A DNA stretch of 10,376 nt, taken from positions 1 through 10,376 of the forward strand of contig PEWM01000270.1 in the NCBI GenBank assembly GCA_002779455.1. Direction: 5' to 3'. Positions within the stretch are counted from its first letter, which is position 1. Every line of letters begins with the position of its first letter. This DNA comes from Deltaproteobacteria bacterium CG07_land_8_20_14_0_80_60_11. Lineage in GTDB: Bacteria; Desulfobacterota; Desulfobaccia; Desulfobaccales; 0-14-0-80-60-11. Made by a program: the position numbers and the translations under genes. The notes beneath the pieces were generated by a model. It saw nothing but the letters and a program-made list of their open reading frames with translations, had not been told where the DNA came from and did no database searches. Below are positions 1 to 5,383 of the stretch, in pieces.

Positions 1-40
1 GCCTGGTTTGGCAACCTCCCATCAAAGGAAAATAATGTGG

Positions 41-60
41 AACAGCCGCCCTCGGCTGTT
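41..60. repeat. Short inverted repeat (hairpin) in the left intergenic region
   Basis: Perfect 8-bp arms AACAGCCG and CGGCTGTT enclose a 4-nt CCCT loop. No T-run follows on either strand, so it is not a textbook intrinsic terminator. It is the first of a series of palindromes between 41 and 261, downstream of the biotin operon end. Function is unknown; a REP-like element is the simplest reading. Confidence 0.6.
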
Positions 61-75
61 AGTTATAAGGATTTT

Positions 76-92
76 GGCGGGCAGTGCCCGCC
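76..92. repeat. GC-rich palindrome, family A, copy 1
   Basis: GGCGGGCA-G-TGCCCGCC is a perfect 8-bp stem around one base, followed on the plus strand by CTAC. A near-identical element in the opposite orientation, flanked by GTAG, lies at 9755-9771. The shared flanks and stem point to a dispersed palindromic family rather than two chance hairpins. It lies in the gap downstream of bioC. Confidence 0.6.
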
Positions 93-140
93 CTACATTT
101 TGACCACCGCCCTTTAAGTGAACAGCATTGCTTTTAAATC

Positions 141-212
141 GGTGGCACAGGCTTTCCAGCCTGTGCCAAAGTAGCAGGTTAGTCCTGCACAGCCTGGAAA
201 GGCTGCGCCACC
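141..212. repeat. Composite palindromic repeat, family B, copy 1 (two hairpins in inverted orientation)
   Basis: The left arm (141-166) and right arm (187-212) are reverse complements at 23 of 26 positions. Each arm is also a hairpin by itself: GGCACAGGCT-TTCC-AGCCTGTGCC at 144-167, and AGCCT-GGAA-AGGCT at 191-204 with further outward pairing. The element could therefore form either two small hairpins or one large cruciform. Two of the three differences between arms fall on one base pair of the small hairpin (G-C against C-G). The third leaves a G-T pair. A related composite element lies at 3972-4052. Confidence 0.65.
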
Positions 213-229
213 AGCCAATACCACCTTTT

Positions 230-261
230 CATGCTTTATGGGTGGGCCAAAGGCCCATGAA
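230..261. repeat. 32-bp dispersed repeat, family C, copy 1
   Basis: This 32-bp stretch, starting CATGCTTTATGGG and ending GGCCCATGAA, is repeated exactly at 9544-9575 in the same orientation. Its core is a small hairpin, TGGGCC-AAA-GGCCCA (243-257). Here it lies 10 bp beyond the bioC stop codon. There it lies upstream of ftsK. In both places a GC-rich palindrome precedes it by about 10-20 bp. It has no T-run and is not an obvious terminator. Confidence 0.7.
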
Positions 262-270
262 AAACTGCTT

Positions 271-1065
271 TCAGGATTTTTCGGCCACCGCCCAGATCAT
301 GTCGTAGCTTACCGGGATGGCGCCGTCTCTGGCGTAATTGGTCTGATAGGCCTCAATGAGTGCGGTCAGCAGGCGGGGCGAAAAGGGGCAAGGCCGGGGA
401 TTGGTGGCGCCCGTGGCCTGGAGGGCCTTGAGAAACTCCTTAACCGAAGGGAAGCTGGCGGTGGCCATTTCCCGGGTCAGCCGGGCCTGACGGAATCCGG
501 CCCGATACAGGCGGTCGGACCAGGTCTCCCGGTCGCCAAACCCCTGGGCGGGAATCGGTGGGGTTGTGGGCAGGTTCAGGCTCCGGGCGGCCCGGTTCAG
601 GGCCTCGGCCAGTTCCCGAAAAGTTTGGGGTCCCAGGGTGGAGAACGCCAGGACGCCCCCGGGAGCCAGGCTCCGGTAGTAGGCGGCCAGCGTCTCCCCG
701 GGGCGGGTGAACCACTGGAAGGTGGCGTTGGCGATGATCAGATCATACTCGCCCCGGAGCGGGGTCTCCCCGTCCGCCACCAGCCACGAAACCCCCGCCT
801 CCGGCCCCAGGCGCCGCCGGGCCGCCGCCACCAGAGCGGCATCCAGGTCGAGAGCGACCAGCCGGGCCTCCCCGTTGGCCTGCCGGAGGAGATGGGTAAG
901 ATAGCCGGTGCCGCAGCCGATCTCCAGAATGCGCCCGGCCCGGGCCAGCGATTCTCCCACTGCCGCCACCAGTCCGTGGGCCATGCGGCGCTGCATCTCG
1001 GCATGACGGTCATAGGACCGGGCCCGCCGGGCGAAATTCCGTCTGATGCCTTGCTTGACGTCCAT
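271..1065 (-). CDS. bioC: BioC, malonyl-ACP O-methyltransferase
   Basis: Cytoplasmic SAM-dependent methyltransferase that caps the malonyl-ACP carboxyl group so that fatty acid synthase can build the pimeloyl chain of biotin. From the start chosen here (264 aa) the protein opens with the BioC-type N-terminus, an RRNFARRARSYDRHAEMQRR segment. It has a class I motif EIGCGTGYL (about 48-56), the acidic LDLD strand (about 73-76), NATFQW (about 113-118) and a GGVLAFSTLGPQTFREL segment that I associate with BioC. The frame is open to an in-frame ATG at 1131, which would overlap the preceding gene by 22 bp. I prefer the ATG at 1065 because it matches where family members begin, although its ribosome site (GGAC) is weak. 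It is the last gene of the leftward biotin operon. The family is clear; the start is less certain. Confidence 0.9.
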   Translation of the reverse strand: MDVKQGIRRNFARRARSYDRHAEMQRRMAHGLVAAVGESLARAGRILEIGCGTGYLTHLLRQANGEARLVALDLDAALVAAARRRLGPEAGVSWLVADGETPLRGEYDLIIANATFQWFTRPGETLAAYYRSLAPGGVLAFSTLGPQTFRELAEALNRAARSLNLPTTPPIPAQGFGDRETWSDRLYRAGFRQARLTREMATASFPSVKEFLKALQATGATNPRPCPFSPRLLTALIEAYQTNYARDGAIPVSYDMIWAVAEKS

Positions 1066-1109
1066 GCAGTCCAACGTGGGCGGCGCCGGCCCCAACCCGG
1101 GCAGGCCCT

Positions 1110-1823
1110 TTAGTTCATTGTGCTCAAGCATTCTGCCAATATCCGGTTAAAGGCCGCCGCCTGGGTCAAAAAGGGGAGATGCCCGGCCCCTGGCAAAAGA
1201 TTTAACCTGGCGCTGGGAAGCTGTTTCTGAAGGAACCGTCCCTGGGCCGGGGGCACGATCCGGTCCTCCTGCCCCTGGATGATGACTGCCCCGGCGGGCA
1301 GGCGGGGGAGCAGGGGCCTCAGGTCACGGTGCAGCAAATAATCGAGGCCCGCCGCCAGGGTCCCGGCGGCCGCCGGGGCAGCCAACGCCGCCCGGGCCTG
1401 GGGGACCAACGCCGCCTCCCCCGGGGCCAGGCACTGTTCAGCAAACTGAGCCAACACCTGCGGCGGGTTTTTCATAAGGGCCCGGCGCATGGCCCGGACC
1501 ACGGCCAGGGGTTGTCCCCAGGGGTAATCCGGACGTTGGGTAAAGACCGGGGCCACCCCCACCAGGACCAGCCCTCCGGGCGGCGGGTCCGTGAGGCGGC
1601 TGAGGGCCTCCAGGAGCAGCATGCCCCCCAGGGACCAGCCCACCAACCAGCATTCCCGCAGCGGCATTTTTTCTAATTTTCGTAAGAATTCTGAAAACCA
1701 GCTTACTTCCCAGACCGGGACCGTGGGCGTCAAGACCGTCATCCGGTCCCCGAAGGCCGCCGCCTGCTGTTCCCAGACCCGGCCGGAGGCGCCCCAGCCG
1801 TGGAAAAAGACCAGGGTGGTCAT
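1110..1823 (-). CDS. bioH: BioH-like pimeloyl-ACP methyl ester carboxylesterase (alpha/beta hydrolase)
   Basis: A 237-aa alpha/beta hydrolase, predicted to remove the methyl group from pimeloyl-ACP methyl ester after chain elongation and so release the BioF substrate. Visible features are the oxyanion-hole segment FFHGWGASGRVW (6-17), the nucleophile elbow GWSLGG with Ser64, the acid in GQEDRIVPP (Asp187) and the His in PGAGHLPFL (His215). This is a full catalytic triad. The GWG..xVW and GWSLGG segments are BioH-like. The start overlaps the bioF stop by 4 bp (ATGA), which implies translational coupling, and bioC follows directly. Many hydrolases share this fold and other BioC partner esterases exist (BioG, BioK, BioJ types), so the BioH name rests partly on position between bioF and bioC. 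There is no signal peptide, which fits a cytoplasmic enzyme. Confidence 0.82.
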   Translation of the reverse strand: MTTLVFFHGWGASGRVWEQQAAAFGDRMTVLTPTVPVWEVSWFSEFLRKLEKMPLRECWLVGWSLGGMLLLEALSRLTDPPPGGLVLVGVAPVFTQRPDYPWGQPLAVVRAMRRALMKNPPQVLAQFAEQCLAPGEAALVPQARAALAAPAAAGTLAAGLDYLLHRDLRPLLPRLPAGAVIIQGQEDRIVPPAQGRFLQKQLPSARLNLLPGAGHLPFLTQAAAFNRILAECLSTMN

Positions 1824-2992
1824 GACCCCAGCCCCATGGCTCGGGCGGTGGCCACGATGACCTCCCGGGCCTGGGACAGGTCATCTTGGGCATGGGCCGC
1901 GGACAGGGAAAACCGCACCCGGGCCCGGCCCGGCGGCACCGTGGGGGGGCGCAAGGCCACCGCCATGAGCCCCTGGTCCATGAGGTGCGCAGCAAATTTT
2001 AGGGTGCGGTCGTTTTCTCCCACCAGCACCGGCACAATCTGGGTTTCGCTCCCGAGGATATCCAGGCCCGCAGATAGCAAGCTCCGGCGCCAAAGATCGG
2101 CTTCCCGCTTGAGAAAAAGCCGCCGCTCCGGCTCTTGAATCACAATATCCAGGGCCCGGTCGATGGCCCCCAGCACCGGCGGGGCCAGGGCGGTGGAGTA
2201 GATGAACGACCGGGCCCGGTTGTGGAGGTAGTCCACCAGGCGCCGATCCCCGGCCACGAAGCCCCCCTGGGAACCCAACGCCTTGGAAAACGTCCCCATA
2301 TGAATGTCCACTTCCCGGGTCAGGCCCAAAGCTTCGGCCAGTCCGCCGCCCTTCGCTCCCAACACTCCGGTGGCGTGGGCCTCGTCGATCATCAGCCAGG
2401 CCCCGTATCGCGCCTTTAAAGCCACCAGGTCCGCAAGCGGCGCCAGGTCGCCGTCCACCGAGAACACCGAGTCGGTGACGATCAAGCGCCGCCGGGCGAC
2501 CCCGGCCTCACGCAGCAGCAGCTCCAGGCGGTTCAGATCCCGGTGGGGAAAGCGCTGCAAGGCGGCCCCGGAGAGCTTGATGCCATCATAGATGCTGGCG
2601 TGATTGAGCCGGTCGCTGAAGATCACATCCCCCGGCCCCATGAGGGCGGCGAGGGTCCCCACGTTGGCCATGTAGCCGGTGGGAAAAATCACCGCGGCCT
2701 CGGTGCCCTTAAAACCGGCCAGTTTGGCTTCCACCGCCTCGTGCAGGGCCAGGTGGCCCACCACCAGGCGGGAGGCCCCGGCCCCGGCGCCCCATCGGGC
2801 CGCCGCTGCGCAGGCCGCCGCGATAACCCGGGGGTCCTGGGACAGGCCCAGATAATCGTTGGAGGATAAATTGAGGAGGACCTGCCCGGCCACCCTGACC
2901 TTGCCGCCGGGCAGCACCTCGTCCACCACCCGCAGGCGCCGCCTGAGGGACCGGGCCGCCAGCGCTGCCAGTTCTTGGGTTAATGCATCCAT
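1820..2992 (-). CDS. bioF: BioF, 8-amino-7-oxononanoate synthase
   Basis: PLP enzyme that condenses pimeloyl-ACP (or -CoA) with L-alanine to give KAPA. The 390-aa protein has the alpha-oxoamine synthase landmarks: NLSSNDYLGL (41-50), IFPTGYMAN (102-110), the PLP-ring contact DEAHATG with Asp203, and the Schiff-base lysine in HMGTFSKALGSQGG (Lys237). The reading frame stays open upstream to 3100, but that extension translates an intergenic palindrome (3030-3058) into a VGAGFKPAPT-like peptide and is not protein-like. I therefore chose the ATG at 2992, which gives the usual family N-terminus and length. An AAAGAGA stretch just upstream is a modest ribosome site. It overlaps the next gene by 4 bp and is separated from bioD by 156 bp of repeat-bearing DNA. 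Confidence 0.95.
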   Translation of the reverse strand: MDALTQELAALAARSLRRRLRVVDEVLPGGKVRVAGQVLLNLSSNDYLGLSQDPRVIAAACAAAARWGAGAGASRLVVGHLALHEAVEAKLAGFKGTEAAVIFPTGYMANVGTLAALMGPGDVIFSDRLNHASIYDGIKLSGAALQRFPHRDLNRLELLLREAGVARRRLIVTDSVFSVDGDLAPLADLVALKARYGAWLMIDEAHATGVLGAKGGGLAEALGLTREVDIHMGTFSKALGSQGGFVAGDRRLVDYLHNRARSFIYSTALAPPVLGAIDRALDIVIQEPERRLFLKREADLWRRSLLSAGLDILGSETQIVPVLVGENDRTLKFAAHLMDQGLMAVALRPPTVPPGRARVRFSLSAAHAQDDLSQAREVIVATARAMGLGS

Positions 2993-3029
2993 TCTGTCTC
3001 TTTGGTGGCGCCGGCATCTCCGCGGTGCT

Positions 3030-3058
3030 GTAGGGGCGGGTTTGAAACCCGCCCCTAC
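3030..3058. repeat. 29-bp near-perfect palindrome between bioD and bioF
   Basis: The left arm GTAGGGGCGGGTTT and right arm AACCCGCCCCTAC pair across the whole 29 bp apart from the central base. It occupies the bioD-bioF gap inside the operon, so a transcript would carry a 14-bp stem between the two genes. On the minus strand it lies upstream of the bioF start and accounts for the false N-terminal extension of that frame. The GTAG/CTAC ends resemble family A (76-92 and 9755-9771). It could be a REP-like unit affecting mRNA stability; it lacks the T-run of a terminator. Confidence 0.7.
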
Positions 3059-3148
3059 CGGGTCATTATCAGGGTTGCGGCTATACTGGCAGCATATCAA
3101 TGCCCGAGATCAGCCCGGGATAGCGCAATTGCGATATTAGCCGCAGTC

Positions 3149-3889
3149 TCATCTAAGTACCCCCAGGAGTTGCTCGGCTATGGGCTTAACCGCCGCCAGA
3201 AAAACCTCCCGGCCCGCCGGGGAAGTAAGGTCCGGCACTTCCGGCAGCTTTGCTAAGACGGGCGCCCCGGTGAGGGCCTCGATCACCCCGGGATTGGTTT
3301 CTTCCGCCAGCCCCGGGTTGTCGGGATAGCGGTTGAGGATGACCCCGATCACCTCGATGCCGCCCGCCAGCGCCGCCTTGACGGTGAGAACCGTATGGTT
3401 GATGGTCCCCAGGCCGGATTTGGCCACCACCACCAGGGGTAAGCCCAGCCATCGGATCAGGTCCAGGACCAGGAAATGCGTGCCCACGAGGGGGACGTAC
3501 AGCCCCCCGGCGCCTTCCACCACCAGAAATTCATACCGGGCCGCCAGGTCCCGGAGACTGGCGGCAATCCGCCCCAGGTCCACCGCCACCCCTGCCTGGG
3601 CCGCAGCCACCCCGGGGGCCAGGGGCAGCCGCAGGGCGATGGGGGTGAGGACCTCCAGGGGCTCGGTCAAACCGGCCAGAGTCCGGGCAAAGTTGGCATC
3701 CGTGGGGATCAGACGCCCCCCTTCCTGGGGGCAGCCACTCTGGACCGGTTTGAAATAAACCGCCGCAACCCCCTGCTGCCGGAGCGCCGCGGTGAGCCCG
3801 GCGGCCACCCAGGTCTTGCCGACGTCGGTGTCGGTGCCGGTGATAAAGACCCCCCGGAGGGGGGGAAGCTCTGGCAGTGATCGCCTCAC
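3149..3889 (-). CDS. bioD: BioD, ATP-dependent dethiobiotin synthetase
   Basis: Cytoplasmic enzyme that carboxylates DAPA and closes the ureido ring to form dethiobiotin, using ATP and CO2. The 246-aa product has the BioD P-loop GTDTDVGKT (18-26), YFKPVQSG with Lys47 (45-52), the acidic VVEGAGGLYVPL segment with Glu125 (123-134), KSGLGTINHT (157-166) and a nucleotide-base segment ILNRYP (184-189). It starts with GTG at 3889, preceded by a purine-rich GGGAAAGG ribosome site. The size is normal, at the long end for BioD. It lies second in the biotin operon, 131 bp downstream of bioB. That gap carries a composite palindrome. Confidence 0.95.
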   Translation of the reverse strand: MRRSLPELPPLRGVFITGTDTDVGKTWVAAGLTAALRQQGVAAVYFKPVQSGCPQEGGRLIPTDANFARTLAGLTEPLEVLTPIALRLPLAPGVAAAQAGVAVDLGRIAASLRDLAARYEFLVVEGAGGLYVPLVGTHFLVLDLIRWLGLPLVVVAKSGLGTINHTVLTVKAALAGGIEVIGVILNRYPDNPGLAEETNPGVIEALTGAPVLAKLPEVPDLTSPAGREVFLAAVKPIAEQLLGVLR

Positions 3890-3971
3890 GCGCCTTTCCC
3901 TTTATAAGAATTCTGGAAAATCACCGAAAATAAAATTGCCTCAACTTTGCCCAAACCAGAAACTTTTCATT

Positions 3972-4052
3972 CAGTGGCACCGGCCTCTGGCCTGTGGAAA
4001 ATGGCTTGTTGTTCACATGGTCAACCCACAGGCTGGAAGCCTGTGCCACTGG
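3972..4052. repeat. Composite palindromic repeat, family B, copy 2, overlapping the end of bioB
   Basis: The left arm 3972-3997 and the right arm (4026-4052) are reverse complements at 22 of 26 aligned positions. Each arm is itself a hairpin; the right one is perfect (CACAGGCT-GGA-AGCCTGTG, 4027-4045). The architecture and core (GTGGCACAGGCT...) match the element at 141-212. The right half lies inside the bioB reading frame and encodes its last residues, and the stop codon (4021-4023) is in the loop between arms. It may therefore have moved into, or grown over, the end of the gene. Confidence 0.65.
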
Positions 4053-4998
4053 TTCTCTTCGCGGCGGTCTCCTGCACCAACTCCAGCCCCAAATCCGTCA
4101 GCATCTGCCGGTCGTCATCGGGCAGGCGGCCACGGGTGGTGAGGTAGTCCCCGGTCATCAGGGCATCGGCCCCGGCGGCGAACAGCAGGGGACTCAAAGA
4201 GCGCAGGGTGACCTGGCGGCCGCCGCAGATGATGACCGAGCGCTCCGGGAAAGTGAAGCGAAAGGCGCACACGATCTTCAGGGCCGTCAGGGGGTCCAGC
4301 CGCGGGCGGTGCTCCAGGGGGGTACCGGCCAGGGGGTGGAGAAAGTTGAGAGGAATGGCGTCCACGGCAAGGGTTTGAAGTGTCCGGGCCATCTCCCAGC
4401 GCTGGGCCAGAGTCTCCCCCAACCCGAAGATCCCCCCGGCGCACACCGACAACCCGGCCTCCTGGGCGTGCTCGATGGTGGCCACCCGCTCGGCAAAGCT
4501 GTGGGTGGTGCAAATCCGGGGGAAAAAGGACGCCGCGGTCTCCAGGTTGTGGTGAAAACGGTACAGCCCCGCGGCCTTCAACTCCGTCAGGAAGCCCCGG
4601 TCCACAATCCCCAGGGAAGCGCAGACGCGGATGGGCACGGCCTCTCTGATGGCGGCCACCGCCGATAAAATGGCGCTCTGCTCCCGGGGCGATATGACCC
4701 CCCGGCCCGCGGTCACCAGGGAGAAGCGCGAGGCCCCCGCCGCGGCCGCCCGCCGGGCGGCGGCCACCAACTCTTCTTGGGAGAGCAGGGGATAGTGCGG
4801 CGCCTGGCTGGCCGCCTTGGCCGACTGGGAGCAAAAGGCGCAGTCCTCGGAGCACATGCCGGACTTGGCGTTAATGATGACGCAGAAACTGACGCCCCGC
4901 CCGAAATGCCGCTCCCGGAGCGCACTGGCCTCCCCCAGCCGGTGCCACAACGCCGCCGCCGAAAGGCTAAACAGCTCTTCCCAATCCGCATAATTCAT
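4021..4998 (-). CDS. bioB: BioB, biotin synthase (radical SAM), with atypical auxiliary-cluster ligands
   Basis: Inserts sulfur into dethiobiotin to make biotin. The 325-aa protein has the radical-SAM motif CSEDCAFC (Cys49, Cys53, Cys56) following the BioB hallmark INAKSGM, then HHNLET (about 149-154) and VCAGGIFGLGET (about 185-196). The canonical [2Fe-2S] ligands of E. coli BioB are Cys97, Cys128, Cys188 and Arg260. By my alignment the first is Ser94 here (RFSLVTAGRG), the next two are kept (Cys126, Cys186), and Arg260 is replaced by Ile256, with a new cysteine two residues on (VIICGGRQ, Cys258). The frame is open to a TTG at 5034, but that would place coding sequence inside the BirA operator, so I chose the ATG at 4998. 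The C-terminal SGTGFQPVG and the stop come from a repeat. First gene of the operon. Confidence 0.93.
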   Translation of the reverse strand: MNYADWEELFSLSAAALWHRLGEASALRERHFGRGVSFCVIINAKSGMCSEDCAFCSQSAKAASQAPHYPLLSQEELVAAARRAAAAGASRFSLVTAGRGVISPREQSAILSAVAAIREAVPIRVCASLGIVDRGFLTELKAAGLYRFHHNLETAASFFPRICTTHSFAERVATIEHAQEAGLSVCAGGIFGLGETLAQRWEMARTLQTLAVDAIPLNFLHPLAGTPLEHRPRLDPLTALKIVCAFRFTFPERSVIICGGRQVTLRSLSPLLFAAGADALMTGDYLTTRGRLPDDDRQMLTDLGLELVQETAAKRTSGTGFQPVG

Positions 4999-5027
4999 CT
5001 TAAATAAAATCACCCAGAGGGAACCGA

Positions 5028-5059
5028 TTGTCAACCATTTTTAGGTACACGGTTTACAT
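5028..5059. promoter_or_regulatory. BirA (biotin repressor) operator upstream of bioB
   Basis: TTGTCAACC-N14-GGTTTACAT matches the well-known bacterial BirA operator, whose half-sites are TTGTAAACC and GGTTTACAA separated by about 14-16 bp. There is one deviation in each half-site. It ends 30 bp before the bioB start codon. Biotinyl-AMP-bound BirA would be expected to repress the bio operon from here. On the minus strand the TTGACA inside this site (5034-5029) could be a -35 box, with a weak extended -10 TGATTTTAT closer to the gene. That would place transcription start at the bioB ATG. birA itself is not in the window. Confidence 0.8.
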
Positions 5060-5108
5060 TAAAACTTATTGTTAACGAGAATCCTTACGAAAGTTTATCT
5101 AATAATGC

Positions 5109-5134
5109 TACTTATAGTCTGTAGACTTATAGTT
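5109..5134. promoter_or_regulatory. Double C-box, operator of the restriction-modification controller protein
   Basis: Two 11-bp boxes, TACTTATAGTC (5109-5119) and GACTTATAGTT (5124-5134), are separated by TGTA. This fits the established C-box consensus GACTTATAGTC and its paired arrangement with a 4-bp spacer, as in AhdI- and Esp1396I-type systems. Each box has one outer-base deviation. The site is 28 bp upstream of the controller gene. In such systems a first C dimer activates the C-R promoter and a second represses it. Confidence 0.87.
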
Positions 5135-5139
5135 ATCAA
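5111..5139 (-). promoter_or_regulatory. Candidate leftward promoter overlapping the C-boxes, directed at bioB
   Basis: On the minus strand TTGATA (5139-5134) and TATAAG (5116-5111) are spaced by exactly 17 bp, five of six matches to each sigma-70 box. Transcription would start near 5104 and run through the BirA operator into bioB. Part of the -10 match is intrinsic to C-box sequence, so this is suggestive only. Confidence 0.4.
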
Positions 5140-5150
5140 GCCCTAATAAT
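5122..5150 (+). promoter_or_regulatory. Candidate promoter of the controller-endonuclease operon
   Basis: TAGACT (5122-5127, overlapping the second C-box) and AATAAT (5145-5150) are 17 bp apart. Transcription would begin about 5157-5162, at or within a few bases of the controller ATG. That agrees with the absence of a ribosome site and with the leaderless C transcripts known from this class. The weak -35 inside the operator suits activation by the C protein. Confidence 0.6.
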
Positions 5151-5161
5151 TTTTATCCATA

Positions 5162-5383
5162 ATGACTATTCTTAAGATTATTGGAAAGAATATCAGGTCT
5201 TATAGGCAGAGAGTCGGGCTTTCCCAAGAGCGACTGGCAGAGTTATGTGGGCTCCACAGGACCTACGTTGGGGCAGTTGAAAGAGGAGAAAGAAATATTT
5301 CTGCTTTAAATATTTCTAAAATAGCTGGTGCCCTGAGAATTGAACCCCATCAATTGCTTATAGAAGATTCAAATGATTCCTAA
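5162..5383 (+). CDS. Controller (C) protein of a type II restriction-modification system
   Basis: A 73-aa single-domain HTH_XRE-type transcription factor. It has helices around 10-18, 21-28 and the recognition region 31-40. The run LHRTYVGAVERGERNIS (31-47) is the hallmark of restriction-modification C proteins, which carry a (D/H)RTY(I/V)SG(I/V)ERGxRN-like segment. C proteins bind as dimers to paired C-boxes and time endonuclease expression after the methyltransferase on entry into a new host. The matching double C-box 28 bp upstream supports this directly. No Shine-Dalgarno sequence is visible, and the promoter spacing suggests a leaderless or nearly leaderless transcript. Its 3' end overlaps the following gene by 11 bp, the usual C-R coupling. 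The AT-rich codon use contrasts strongly with the flanking genes, indicating horizontal acquisition. Confidence 0.92.
   Translation: MTILKIIGKNIRSYRQRVGLSQERLAELCGLHRTYVGAVERGERNISALNISKIAGALRIEPHQLLIEDSNDS

Noticed and set aside
230..261. Intrinsic terminator after bioC
   Set aside because: The hairpin is short and is not followed by a T-run in the direction of transcription. An exact copy upstream of ftsK argues for a dispersed repeat instead.
238..1113. 291-codon open frame on the plus strand opposite bioC
   Set aside because: Composition dominated by G, P, Q and R with no recognisable motif. bioC on the other strand explains the conservation.
2993..3100. N-terminal extension of bioF
   Set aside because: It translates an intergenic palindrome; the ATG at 2992 gives the family's normal start.
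4999..5034. TTG start for bioB, adding 12 residues
   Set aside because: It would place coding sequence inside the BirA operator, and the residues do not resemble BioB.
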